Below are positions 14,956 through 23,809 of a stretch of 25,521 bases of DNA, in pieces (the stretch's first letter is position 1; every line of letters begins with the position of its first letter). The notes beneath the pieces were generated by a model. That model searched no databases and had not been told where the DNA came from. It worked only from the letters and a program-made list of their open reading frames with translations. The DNA lies in contig CAJUSD010000024.1 in the NCBI GenBank assembly GCA_910589145.1, positions 1-25,521 on the forward strand. Direction: 5' to 3'. The stretch is from an uncultured Oscillospiraceae bacterium (GTDB lineage Bacteria; Bacillota; Clostridia; Oscillospirales; Ruminococcaceae). The position numbers and the translations under genes were made by a program.

Positions 14956-16776
14956 TCAGCTTTTGCGGTTAATAAATTTCATTCTCTGGTTATTATCCAG
15001 GATTTGTTTACGCAGCCGTATATTTTTGGGTGTTATCTCAACCAATTCATCTTCCGCTATAAACTCCAACGCTTCTTCCAAACTCATCTTTTTATGCGGA
15101 ACCAATCTAAGGGCCTCATCGCTCCCGGACGCACGCATATTAGTAACATGTTTCTTTTTGCAGACATTTACTGCCATGTCATCGCCTTTGGGATTTGCGC
15201 CAACGATCATCCCCTCATACACAGGAACGCCGGCAGGTATAAACAGGACGCCCCGCTCCTGAGCGTTATATAACCCATAGGTTACAGATTCCCCTGATTC
15301 AAAGGCAATCAAAGAACCCTGGGAACGCTTTGGAATCTCCCCCTTATACGGCTCATAGCCCTCAAAGAGGGTATTCATAATCCCTTCTCCCTTGGTATCA
15401 GTCAGGAACTCGTTGCGATAACCAAATAATCCTCTTGACGGGATTACAAATTCCAGTTGTGTACGTGTGCCCTGGGGATCCATAGACTGCAGTTCTGCCT
15501 TGCGGGTTCCCATCTTTTCCATTACAGCGCCAACACAGTCAGCAGGGACATCAATAATCAGTCTTTCCATAGGTTCGTTCCGTACCCCGTCAATCTCCCG
15601 ATACAATACCCTGGGCGTACTGACTTGGAACTCATATCCTTCCCGGCGCATGGTTTCGATTAGAATGGACAGGTGCATTTCACCCCGCCCGGCCACGCGA
15701 AAGCTGTCTGTGGAATCTGTTTCTGTCACCCGCAGGGATACATCTTTCAGCAGTTCCCGGAACAGCCTTTCGCGAATATGACGGGAGGTTACAAATTTAC
15801 CTTCTTTTCCTGCAAAGGGGCTGTCATTGACAGAAAAGGTCATTTCAACGGTCGGCTCGCTGATCTTCACAAAAGGAAGGGGTTCCGGCGCTTCCGGGGC
15901 AGTGAGCGTTTCTCCGATTGTAACGTTTTCAATCCCTGATACACAAATAATGTCTCCTACTTTGGCCTCCTCTGCTGGAACACGCTTTAATCCGTCTATC
16001 TGATACAGTGTTACAATTTTTCCCTTGTAATTGGTTTCAGGGTTGTGGTAATCACAAATAGTAACTTCCTGGTTGGCATGTGCTGCCCCACGCTCTATCC
16101 GACCGATTGCAATCCGCCCTACATACTCGTTATAGTCAATAGAGGATACAAGCATTTGGAATGGAGCGTCGGTTTCCCCTTCTGGGGCGGGGATGTGCTC
16201 TAAGATGGCATCAAAAAGCGGCTTTAGATTTTCTGTCTGCTGATGGAAGTCCAGTGAAGCAGTTCCTTCCCTTGCTGAACAGTAGACAAAAGGACTGTCT
16301 AACTGTTCGTCAGTGGCATTCAATTCCATAAACAATTCCAAAACTTCGTCCTCGATTTCAGCGGGACGGGCATCAGGGCGGTCTACTTTGTTTACAACTA
16401 CAATTACTTTATGCCCCAGCTCCAGGGACTTTTGCAGAACAAACCTTGTCTGAGGCATAGGGCCTTCAAAAGCATCTACCAGCAGAAGAACTCCATTGAC
16501 CATCTTTAAAACCCGTTCCACTTCTCCGCCGAAGTCCGCATGTCCGGGGGTGTCAATAATATTAATTTTTACTCCCTGGTAATAAGCAGCGGTATTCTTG
16601 GCCAAAATCGTTATTCCCCGTTCCCGTTCCAAGGCGTTGGAGTCCATTACACGGTCTTCGACAACCTGGTTTTCCCGAAACGCGCCGCCTTGTTTCAGCA
16701 GTTCATTTACCAGCGTGGTTTTTCCGTGATCAACGTGGGCGATAATGGCAATATTCCTTAAATCTTCTCTAATCAA
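14956..16776 (-). CDS. typA: Translational GTPase TypA/BipA
   Basis: This is a ribosome-associated GTPase related to EF-G, involved in ribosome assembly and stress or cold adaptation. G1 is AHVDHGKTT (residues 13-21), the switch region RERGITI precedes G3 DTPGHADF (75-82), and G4 is NKVDR (129-133). EF-G-like domains follow, then the TypA-specific C-terminal domain (SRGLFGYRNEFLTDTKGEG and the basic end). The predicted start is TTG at 16776, because AAGGGGAG lies 8 bases upstream and the resulting 606 residues fit the family; the open frame continues to an ATG at 16818 that has no ribosome binding site. The gene is divergent from the lipoprotein gene and probably transcribed alone. Confidence 0.95.
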   Translation of the reverse strand: MIREDLRNIAIIAHVDHGKTTLVNELLKQGGAFRENQVVEDRVMDSNALERERGITILAKNTAAYYQGVKINIIDTPGHADFGGEVERVLKMVNGVLLLVDAFEGPMPQTRFVLQKSLELGHKVIVVVNKVDRPDARPAEIEDEVLELFMELNATDEQLDSPFVYCSAREGTASLDFHQQTENLKPLFDAILEHIPAPEGETDAPFQMLVSSIDYNEYVGRIAIGRIERGAAHANQEVTICDYHNPETNYKGKIVTLYQIDGLKRVPAEEAKVGDIICVSGIENVTIGETLTAPEAPEPLPFVKISEPTVEMTFSVNDSPFAGKEGKFVTSRHIRERLFRELLKDVSLRVTETDSTDSFRVAGRGEMHLSILIETMRREGYEFQVSTPRVLYREIDGVRNEPMERLIIDVPADCVGAVMEKMGTRKAELQSMDPQGTRTQLEFVIPSRGLFGYRNEFLTDTKGEGIMNTLFEGYEPYKGEIPKRSQGSLIAFESGESVTYGLYNAQERGVLFIPAGVPVYEGMIVGANPKGDDMAVNVCKKKHVTNMRASGSDEALRLVPHKKMSLEEALEFIAEDELVEITPKNIRLRKQILDNNQRMKFINRKS

Positions 16777-16876
16777 GTTTATACTCCCCTTTTTTAAAGC
16801 ATAGTGGGAAAAATACATCCTCAGCCATTCCGCGGCTGAATATTTGTATACTGCCCTATAAACAACCTTATCCTAT

Positions 16877-16885
16877 ATTATAGCA
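16877..16885 (-). promoter_or_regulatory. Extended -10 promoter of typA
   Basis: On the - strand TGC-TATAAT forms an extended -10 element with no good -35. It would give a leader of about 95 nt, which contains a small CAGCC/GGCTG hairpin at about 16822-16838. Confidence 0.5.
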
Positions 16886-17055
16886 AAAAACCTGTATTTC
16901 AGGGGGCTGTATTTCCTATAAACATTTTCTGGCCAAGGTTTGTTTTTTTGTGTACTTTTCAGAGAAAATGTTGTAAAATAGCGTTTGGAGAGCAATTCGC
17001 CCCTAAAAGGCGGATCAGCGAATCCTTATTTTGCAATGATAGGAGCGGCTTTATC

Positions 17056-18012
17056 ATGATTTGGGCGGATGGAAAACAGGGAATAACAGTGTTGGGCAGA
17101 ATTCTGCCGCTGGGAAAAATATTTTCCAAAGGATGGAGAACAACCGCCCTGCTGTTGTTCTGTACAATAGTTATGCCACTTACCGGCTGTATGTTAATAG
17201 AAACTGGCAATTCTGAAGAGTCAGAAGACCCTTATAAACGCTATATTGACAGACCGGTTAAATCTGTAAGCGAATTGTTGTTTCAGAGTGCAGCCCTGCC
17301 TCAGGAACAGCTTGGGGAACCGGTGGAAGATCAATCCGCCCTGACCTTGTATTATAGTTTTCTCAGAAGTTTAAAAAGCGGTGAAGTCAAAAAAACCCGG
17401 TATTCTGCCAAGAGCCTTTATGATGTTGTTTCCTACACAACGGAAGATATTGTCTTTACAACCCGCAAAGACGGAAACCTTATTATGACTTACCGCCAAA
17501 GGCAGCCAATTGTATTCTGGTATTATCCAGAGGCTGATTATTATGACGGGGACTACTATTACTATAAACACAACGGCGACTGGTTTGTTGATACCTTTAA
17601 CCGCCATGCAAAACAGGTAGAACCGGATGCGTTGGGAATTTCACCGGATGTTATCACCCAATATCGGATTACAGACAGCAAAGTATTCCGCCGCCCAGAT
17701 GGGGGATTTCAGGTCTATGTTTACGCCGAATTTTTGACTGACCGGGAAAAAACAGCCCAGGTTATTGGGGTTGTGGATAAGGAAGGTATTTTTTCCTACA
17801 TTGAAACAACTGTCGTTTATCCTGACCCAAATGCGGATAAGCCCGCCGGCAGTGAGGAAGAGCCCCTGAAGATTACTGAAAAATACATCATCGAATATTC
17901 AAAAATAAATGGAGTAGTCGAAGTAGAACCTCCGGCAACCTTAACGGAAGACGAAATTGAATATCTACAGCAGGAATATCAAAATGCGCAGAAACAGCGT
18001 GGAGTCAATTAG
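17056..18012 (+). CDS. Lipoprotein of unknown function
   Basis: This 318-residue protein has an unusually long basic N-terminus (about 27 residues), a hydrophobic helix (TTALLLFCTIVMPLTG) and an LTGC lipobox with the lipidated Cys at residue 45, so it should be anchored on the outer face of the membrane. The mature part contains a Tyr/Asp-rich segment (ADYYDGDYYYYKHNGDWF) and ends with a charged helix. The last strand region (KYIIEYSKINGVVEVEPPA) resembles the closing strands of LolA-like lipoprotein folds, a weak resemblance only. The ATG at 17056 follows TAGGAG at a 10-base spacing; a GTG at 17089 would give a more ordinary signal peptide. It is followed after 15 bp by the HD-domain gene, so the two are probably one operon. 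Confidence 0.82.
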   Translation: MIWADGKQGITVLGRILPLGKIFSKGWRTTALLLFCTIVMPLTGCMLIETGNSEESEDPYKRYIDRPVKSVSELLFQSAALPQEQLGEPVEDQSALTLYYSFLRSLKSGEVKKTRYSAKSLYDVVSYTTEDIVFTTRKDGNLIMTYRQRQPIVFWYYPEADYYDGDYYYYKHNGDWFVDTFNRHAKQVEPDALGISPDVITQYRITDSKVFRRPDGGFQVYVYAEFLTDREKTAQVIGVVDKEGIFSYIETTVVYPDPNADKPAGSEEEPLKITEKYIIEYSKINGVVEVEPPATLTEDEIEYLQQEYQNAQKQRGVN

Positions 18013-18027
18013 GGAGAAAGTATAAAA

Positions 18028-18714
18028 ATGAATACAAAGACCTATCAGTTATTAGAGGATTATATGTTGTCCTGTATGGAAGATTCAGCGCATGACAAAG
18101 AGCATATTTATCGGGTGCTGTATACAGCGGCAGAGATTGCGCAAACAGAAAAAGATGTGGATTATGATATTTTAATTACTTCCTGCCTTTTACATGATAT
18201 TGGGCGGTCTGAACAATTCAAAGACCCCAGCCTCAGCCATGCCCTTGTTGGCGGGGACAAGGCGCATGCCTTTTTAATAGGCCATGGTTTCACGGAAGCA
18301 TTTGCAGAAAGGGTCAGAGAGTGTATTCAGGCGCACAGTTATCGGAAAGGAACCCCACCCCAAAGCGTGGAGGCAAAAATTCTTTTTGACGCAGACAAAA
18401 TTGATGCATCGGGGACAGTTGGAATAGCCCGGACTCTGATCTACTGTGGACAGGTTGGCAGACCTCTTTACTCCCTCCTGCCAGACGGAAACATTTCCAG
18501 CGGAAAAGGCGATGAAATTCCTTCCTTTTTCCAGGAATACAAATATAAACTTGAAAGTTTGTACAGTCGGTTCTATACAAGGCGGGGAACAGAAATTGCA
18601 AAGGAGCGGCAGGCTGCTGCAATACAATTTTATGAAAATATTTTCCGCGAGGTATGCCAGACTTATACAACAGGTGCAGAATTATTAATAAACCATATTG
18701 AACCAGACTTGTAG
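18028..18714 (+). CDS. HD-domain phosphohydrolase
   Basis: This 228-residue cytoplasmic metal-dependent phosphohydrolase has the motif order HDKEHIYRV (His26 region), LLHDIGR (His56-Asp57), AHS near 102-104 and FDADKIDA with the distal Asp at 121-126. This is the stand-alone HD (YedJ-like) group, which acts on nucleotides or other phosphate esters; the substrate is unknown. The start has GGGAGAAAG upstream. No terminator was recognised after it. Pairing with a lipoprotein gene suggests shared expression, not necessarily shared function. Confidence 0.88.
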   Translation: MNTKTYQLLEDYMLSCMEDSAHDKEHIYRVLYTAAEIAQTEKDVDYDILITSCLLHDIGRSEQFKDPSLSHALVGGDKAHAFLIGHGFTEAFAERVRECIQAHSYRKGTPPQSVEAKILFDADKIDASGTVGIARTLIYCGQVGRPLYSLLPDGNISSGKGDEIPSFFQEYKYKLESLYSRFYTRRGTEIAKERQAAAIQFYENIFREVCQTYTTGAELLINHIEPDL

Positions 18715-18815
18715 AGTTCTGTTTTTCGGTATTATCGTTATGTTTTCTATAACATTTTACAGTAATCAATTTGTTTCTGTCAGTTTTTGCTATTTTCCAT
18801 TTGATGCAAATGTTG

Positions 18816-18821
18816 TATAAT
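18816..18821 (+). promoter_or_regulatory. Possible -10 box before ATP-grasp gene
   Basis: A perfect TATAAT lies about 57 bp before the ATP-grasp start codon. No acceptable -35 is seen at 16-18 bp, so this is a tentative promoter. The 164-bp gap otherwise holds only A/T-rich sequence. Confidence 0.35.
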
Positions 18822-18878
18822 TAGTTTATATTCTTTTGGTGTATCACTTTAAATCGTTAAATTGAGGAGCGGAAAAGT

Positions 18879-20063
18879 ATGAACTTTGTATTTACATCTC
18901 CAAATTTTCCATCATCCTATTGGATGTTCTGTGCCCGCCTAAAAGAAAATGGTGCAAACGTTCTTGGCATTGGAGATTGTCCCCACGATCAGCTTGCCCC
19001 GGAACTAAAAGGCGCATTGACAGAATACTATAAAGTCAGCAGCATGGAGAACTATGACGAAATGGTTCGGGCGATGGGGTATTTTACGCACCGGTATGGA
19101 AAAATTGACTGGCTGGAAAGCAACAACGAATATTGGCTGGAACAGGACGCGGCTCTGCGGACAGACTTCAATATTTTTACAGGTCTGCGCAGTTGGGATA
19201 CAGAACCCTATAAGAAAAAATCCCGCATGAAGGAATTTTTTCAGAAGGCGGGAATTCCCAGTGCGAGATTTCATAAAGTGTCTACTCTTGACGCAGCGCA
19301 GGAGTTTATTTCCCAGGTAGGTTATCCGGTCGTGGTAAAGCCAAACGTTGGCGTAGGAGCAAGCAATACTTGGCGTTTGCACAACGACGACGAACTGCGC
19401 TTTTTCTTTGACCATCTTCCAGAAGTTCCCTATTTGATGGAGGAGTTTGTAGATGGAATTGTCACAACCTTTGACGGGGTATGCAACAGTAAAGGGGAAA
19501 TCCTGTTTTCCGCCAGCCATATCACCCCAGATTCCATTATGGACATTATCAATGAGCAGCGTCCCCTTTTCTATTATGTGGACAAGGCTATGCCCGACGA
19601 TGTGCGCGAGGTTGGAACCCGCTGTGTTAAATCTTTTAATGTTCGTTCACGCTGTTTCCATATTGAATTTTTCCGTCTGAAAACCGGAAAGGAAGGATTA
19701 GGGAATCCTGGGGATCTAGTTGCCCTGGAAGTTAATATGCGCCCCGCAGGCGGGTATACTCCTGATATGATTAACTTTGCTTCCAGCTCCGATATGTATA
19801 AGATTTGGGCGGATATGATTGTTTTCGACCATTCCACTGTAAACCTGGATGGACCGCATCATTTCTGCTGCTATGTCAGCAGGCGGGATTCGGTTTCCTA
19901 CGGCCATACGGATGCAGAAATCCGGGAAAGGTATGGAAACGCTATCCGCATTTCTGGCAGGATGCCCGATGCCCTTGCTGACGTTATGGGAAATTTCCTC
20001 TATATTGCGTGCTTTGACGAAAAGCAGGATATGCTGGATTTTGTCCAGTTTATTCATTCCTGA
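18879..20063 (+). CDS. ATP-grasp domain protein (carboxylate-amine ligase-like)
   Basis: This 394-residue protein has a pre-ATP-grasp Rossmann-like start (MNFVFTSPNFPSSYWMF) and a central ATP-grasp fold. Visible elements are VVKPNVGVGAS with Lys154 as the likely nucleotide-binding lysine, YLMEEFVDG as the adenine-binding hinge, and EVNMRPAGG (Glu284, Asn286, Arg288) as the metal-binding site. Such enzymes join a carboxylate, activated as acyl-phosphate, to an amine or other nucleophile. The substrates are unknown and no peptide or cofactor cluster is adjacent. AGGAG lies upstream of the ATG. It appears to be monocistronic, with a good terminator after it. Confidence 0.87.
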   Translation: MNFVFTSPNFPSSYWMFCARLKENGANVLGIGDCPHDQLAPELKGALTEYYKVSSMENYDEMVRAMGYFTHRYGKIDWLESNNEYWLEQDAALRTDFNIFTGLRSWDTEPYKKKSRMKEFFQKAGIPSARFHKVSTLDAAQEFISQVGYPVVVKPNVGVGASNTWRLHNDDELRFFFDHLPEVPYLMEEFVDGIVTTFDGVCNSKGEILFSASHITPDSIMDIINEQRPLFYYVDKAMPDDVREVGTRCVKSFNVRSRCFHIEFFRLKTGKEGLGNPGDLVALEVNMRPAGGYTPDMINFASSSDMYKIWADMIVFDHSTVNLDGPHHFCCYVSRRDSVSYGHTDAEIRERYGNAIRISGRMPDALADVMGNFLYIACFDEKQDMLDFVQFIHS

Positions 20064-20090
20064 GAATTTTAAAACCTGTTTGTAAATATT

Positions 20091-20130
20091 GCCTCTCTGA
20101 CAAGGTTGTTCCTTTTCAGAGAGGCTTTTT
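20091..20130 (+). terminator. Terminator after ATP-grasp gene
   Basis: GCCTCTCTGA (20091-20100) pairs perfectly with TCAGAGAGGC (20116-20125) and is followed by TTTTTG. Confidence 0.9.
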
Positions 20131-20204
20131 GTATGGGAGCAGTTTTTTTGGTTAAACTAACATTACATTTAAGAAATTTTTATGGCTATTCTCAGGAGGT
20201 TGTT

Positions 20205-21284
20205 ATGAAAAACCATACCATCCGAATCAGCTTGCTGTTATTATTTATCCTGTTATGGATTATATTCAGTACCCTCTCCATTGCCAAAGCCAGCACCGTT
20301 CAAAATGAACTCCAGCTTTATTCTGGTCGGCAAACTCCGGTAACAGTTGCAATAGGAGAGCCTGTATCTTTACCAATAGGGACGGGAGACTTTGTCCTGC
20401 GCCATGCCGGAGAGGAGGAATCCTCTGGCCCTATTGCAAATTGGGATTCTTCCCTTTTAGCGGAAATGATTGAAAACAGACTTTTGAAAGCAACTGTTTT
20501 CATTGAGCAGGGGGAGGAACGCCTTTCCGTATCCCCATCATTGTCCACAGAAAATGGACAATTAATGCTTTCTTTTCAGCCATCTCATACCTATGGAACA
20601 AGCAGCTCTGATTTTTCCATTCGAATCCGTTTAACAGCTATAGAACCAATTTACCAAGGTGGCAAAAAGGATGAATATATTTCCCACCCTGTCGATACTT
20701 CTGAAAATTTAATTCCAATTCTTCGGCAGGGCGAAGCATTTTCCAGTATTATTGAATTTTCAGCGGTCTATGCTTCTATCTTAGACTATACAGCACCTTT
20801 GTTTATTTCTTCAAAAAATATAACCGACGGCAGGGTATTGGCAGATGGAGGAAGCTTATTTCAAGCAGCACAGGAAAAGGGAGGGGAGTCCCAGCTCCTT
20901 TTTTCTCTGGATGGCTCCAACAGGTATACAGCTGTATTTACTTTTTCCCCATCCCAAAATCAGGGAGATGTAAATCTATTTTATACTCATACCCCTATTG
21001 CCGCCATTCATTCTGCTTATCCGGGTATATCCTTTTATTATCTGTCTTTTCCTGGGGAGCCCTCTTTTTCGGCTTCCGGGTCGTTGACTTTCCCTGTTTT
21101 AAATGGCGAGGATACCGTTGTATACCATTGGGATTCTAAAGGGCCTGTCCGTATGGAATCCGTTTATGACAAGGACTCTAAAACAGTAACAGTCCAGGGG
21201 ATCCGCAAGCTGGAACGTTATGTGGTTGCCCCTGCGTCTTTTGAGGAACTTTTTGAAATGAATCCCAATATGGGCGGCGGCTAA
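20205..21284 (+). CDS. Secreted or surface protein of unknown function
   Basis: This 359-residue protein starts at ATG 20205 after AGGAGG. Residues 1-30 form a classical signal peptide: MKNHTIRIS, then a Leu/Ile-rich core, then a SIAKAS-type cleavage site. The mature protein is rich in beta-type sequence, Ser and Thr, with no second hydrophobic helix, no lipobox and no LPXTG-like anchor, so it should be released or held non-covalently. It ends in EMNPNMGGG. I do not recognise a domain. It stands alone between two terminators; the upstream gap of about 70 bp holds no obvious promoter. Confidence 0.78.
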   Translation: MKNHTIRISLLLLFILLWIIFSTLSIAKASTVQNELQLYSGRQTPVTVAIGEPVSLPIGTGDFVLRHAGEEESSGPIANWDSSLLAEMIENRLLKATVFIEQGEERLSVSPSLSTENGQLMLSFQPSHTYGTSSSDFSIRIRLTAIEPIYQGGKKDEYISHPVDTSENLIPILRQGEAFSSIIEFSAVYASILDYTAPLFISSKNITDGRVLADGGSLFQAAQEKGGESQLLFSLDGSNRYTAVFTFSPSQNQGDVNLFYTHTPIAAIHSAYPGISFYYLSFPGEPSFSASGSLTFPVLNGEDTVVYHWDSKGPVRMESVYDKDSKTVTVQGIRKLERYVVAPASFEELFEMNPNMGGG

Positions 21285-21300
21285 ATTTTCGACAAACAAA

Positions 21301-21334
21301 ACCGCCTGCCATAATAAATGCTATGGCAGGCGGT
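21301..21334. terminator. Bidirectional terminator
   Basis: ACCGCCTGCCATA (21301-21313) pairs perfectly over 13 bp with TATGGCAGGCGGT (21322-21334). The + strand tail is TTATATTTT and the - strand tail TTTTGTTTG, so it can stop both the secreted-protein gene and - strand transcripts from the ABC permease operon. Confidence 0.92.
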
Positions 21335-21351
21335 TTATATTTTAAGCGAGT

Positions 21352-21538
21352 TTGATAAGGCTAATTTGTGGGAAAAACCTTAGACGAGTACAAGCGAAAG
21401 AGGAGAAAAAGGTTTGGGGTTAAGGGGGCTTTCCTGAAAAGTTCCCTTACTGCCGACGAACAGCCAATGTCTGCTGAAATGGCACCCCCAGAACCGAAAA
21501 CCTTAAAATTGAGAAAGATTTTCATTGAACTTATGTTA
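21352..21538 (+). repeat. Interspersed element, copy 2
   Basis: It has the same ends and orientation as copy 1 (13308-13498). The left 42 bp (21352-21393) include the shared GGGAAAAACCT and AGACGAGTACAA. The right 48 bp (21491-21538) include AACCTTAAAATT and TTTTCATTGA. Its 97-bp core differs completely from the copy 1 core. Weak inverted-repeat ends are visible. It sits seven bases beyond the stop codon of the ABC permease, much as copy 1 sits just after another ABC permease. No transposase is encoded. Confidence 0.7.
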
Positions 21539-21544
21539 TATTTA

Positions 21545-23809
21545 CTATTCTTCAATGAAACGAACTACATAATCATCATCAGTACATATGATAACCTTGT
21601 TAGCGGATTCCCCGTTTCTCCACATATTTGTATCGTTTGAGCTGATTCTCAGTTTAGAAATCAATTCTAAAAGTTCTTCATTTGTGATTGCTTCGATATA
21701 TAGTTTATCATCCTCATACCTGCCGTTTTCCTCGGAATCCTTTTTCTGGGATTTTTCCAGCAATGAACGGTCAATCCAGGTACTTATTTCTGAAAATCTG
21801 TAATTATCTGCAAGGTTTATAAAAGTTCTGCCTAAACGATTCTCCCAGTTTACATATGAGGATGAATTGGTAATAACCGCCTTTCTTACTTGGGAAATAT
21901 CCAGTTCCAGCAGGCTTCCATAACCATATTCTGTAAGCAGGTTAATTGTTTCGGTAAAGCTTGCATAAATGGGAACGATGCCAAAGAGGCGTATAACTTC
22001 TCCCTTTTCATATTTTTCTTGTTCTTTTTTGGGGTAATTATATTTCAGCCAGGCAACAGGCGTTTCGATTTCCTTGTAATAAACATTTGGATCCATGGCA
22101 ATAAACTCTCTGGCTAAGGTATTCAGCAGGCGCTGGAACTTTTGGCTGTCCTGCTGCTGGTTGGGGAATGTTTCCTCCCGCAGTCCAAGGCTGTCCAGTA
22201 TGGTAAGTTCTTTCAAGTAAGATTCATATTCCGGGTTGAATATGGCAGCCACCTGCCGGATGTATTCCTCCTGTCCATATAGCTGGACTATTTCATCTGT
22301 CAGATTATAATTTGACAGATAATAATGCCTTATAATTTGTCTTCCGTTTTTTAAATGATAGGTAAAGTTAACTCTGGTGCTGTTTCCGTATTGTTCATCT
22401 GGAATCTCCCTGTTCCAACTTGCTTGGTTGTTTTCCTCAATAATATGCTTTTGAATCTCATAAATCCGTCTCAGCACATCTTCAGAATGTAAAACCAGAG
22501 GGGCATTTTCTAATGGAGTTGCACCTTTCGAGTTTTCTTTTGCTATCAGAACTTTAGAAAACAATTGGTACAGCCCAGGCTCTTCTTCAACAGATATGCT
22601 CTCAATTTGAGAAAAATCCGGCATATAATTTTCAACAAAAACCTCACAGTAAAAAATCACGCCGCCACTTACCGCTGCTATAGCCAGCATAGCCGCGCCC
22701 GCGTGGGCTAACTGTTTTTTCAGTTTGTGAAATCCACGGCTTAAAACAGCTTCTGTAATAGCAAAGCTCAAACCGCCGCCGATGGCAGAAAATAAGATCA
22801 TAAAAAGCCATTCATATTTTTCAATATCCAGAAACAGTAAAATTGTAAACAGGAATCCAATGGCCAATCCTCCGGTCAGCGACAACACGATGCAAATAAA
22901 GGCTTCCAAAATAGAATTCCTGTTTAGGCTGCCGGACATTTCACTTTTACGGCGATGAATATAGCAGAAAGAAATTCCATATAACACACAGGCAGCCACA
23001 GCCCAAAACAGAATATAAGGTACGCCAGCCCATATTCCGCTTCTGCCCAAATCGAATTCTGACCATTTGAAATGTGCCGTTAATCCAGCAACAGGAAAAA
23101 GAAGCCCTAAAATTGTTTCCATACTATCTTTTGAAATCCACCATCCATAGGAAAACCTATCACATATAGACTCAAGTATTCCCCAAAATGATATGGGAAG
23201 CACAAACAGTAAGCCTGAAAACACAACACAGTCAAAAGTGGTGCCGGTACAAACCGCACAGAGCATCACAATAGACATAATGCTGAACAAAGCCAAAAGA
23301 AGCAAAAAGAAATCCCACATCATTATAAGCGGGTGGAAATGCGGATTGTGCAGGAATAAAGCAGTAAACGGGGTGCATACCAGTCCCACAAAAAGCGGAA
23401 TTGCTGTAATCGTCATTCCAGCAGCCAGCCAGACCCCAAGCATCCCTTTTCGTGACAATGGCAGTGAGTTATATAAATCAGCAGCCCGTCGGTTATGAAG
23501 GGGCCGGCAAAGGGAACAGGCCGCCAAAACTGGGGCTAACAGCACATAAACAGGGAAAAACCATAGGGAAGATCCCCCATAAATATCCGCTGCACCGTAC
23601 ATATGATAGTAAGAACTGTTCTCCAGGACGGGCTGAAGCATATCATCGACATAGGTTGTCATAACATGGTACATTTCAATCCCATTTGCAATGGGAAAAA
23701 AGAAAAAGGTAATTGCAGTAAGCAGAAAAATCAGCCCTAAATTCTGTTTCAGGGTGGAGATATACAGCCGGAAAAACCTCTGCTTAAAAGACAATGTTGT
23801 TGTAGTCAT
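21545..23809 (-). CDS. ABC-2 type permease with large extracytoplasmic domain (Ytr-type operon)
   Basis: This 754-residue protein has about nine hydrophobic segments in its first 400 residues (for example NLGLIFLLTAITFFFFPIANG, FFPVYVLLAPVLAACSL and AAMLAIAAVSGGVIFYCEVF), followed by a soluble region of about 350 residues predicted outside the cell. The segment PLHNRRAADLYNSLPLSRKGM is characteristic of ABC-2 permeases linked to GntR/YtrB operons. The ATG at 23809 has GGAGGAGG just upstream and lies inside the end of the ATPase gene (26-bp overlap); an ATG at 23830 lacks a ribosome binding site. It probably exports or senses a membrane-active compound. Transcription should end at the bidirectional terminator at 21301-21334 after crossing the interspersed element. 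Confidence 0.86.
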   Translation of the reverse strand: MTTTTLSFKQRFFRLYISTLKQNLGLIFLLTAITFFFFPIANGIEMYHVMTTYVDDMLQPVLENSSYYHMYGAADIYGGSSLWFFPVYVLLAPVLAACSLCRPLHNRRAADLYNSLPLSRKGMLGVWLAAGMTITAIPLFVGLVCTPFTALFLHNPHFHPLIMMWDFFLLLLALFSIMSIVMLCAVCTGTTFDCVVFSGLLFVLPISFWGILESICDRFSYGWWISKDSMETILGLLFPVAGLTAHFKWSEFDLGRSGIWAGVPYILFWAVAACVLYGISFCYIHRRKSEMSGSLNRNSILEAFICIVLSLTGGLAIGFLFTILLFLDIEKYEWLFMILFSAIGGGLSFAITEAVLSRGFHKLKKQLAHAGAAMLAIAAVSGGVIFYCEVFVENYMPDFSQIESISVEEEPGLYQLFSKVLIAKENSKGATPLENAPLVLHSEDVLRRIYEIQKHIIEENNQASWNREIPDEQYGNSTRVNFTYHLKNGRQIIRHYYLSNYNLTDEIVQLYGQEEYIRQVAAIFNPEYESYLKELTILDSLGLREETFPNQQQDSQKFQRLLNTLAREFIAMDPNVYYKEIETPVAWLKYNYPKKEQEKYEKGEVIRLFGIVPIYASFTETINLLTEYGYGSLLELDISQVRKAVITNSSSYVNWENRLGRTFINLADNYRFSEISTWIDRSLLEKSQKKDSEENGRYEDDKLYIEAITNEELLELISKLRISSNDTNMWRNGESANKVIICTDDDYVVRFIEE

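Noticed and set aside
21368..21640. 90-codon + strand ORF across element copy 2
   Set aside because: It has no ribosome binding site, crosses the element and runs into the 3' end of the - strand permease gene; copy 1 does not keep the frame.
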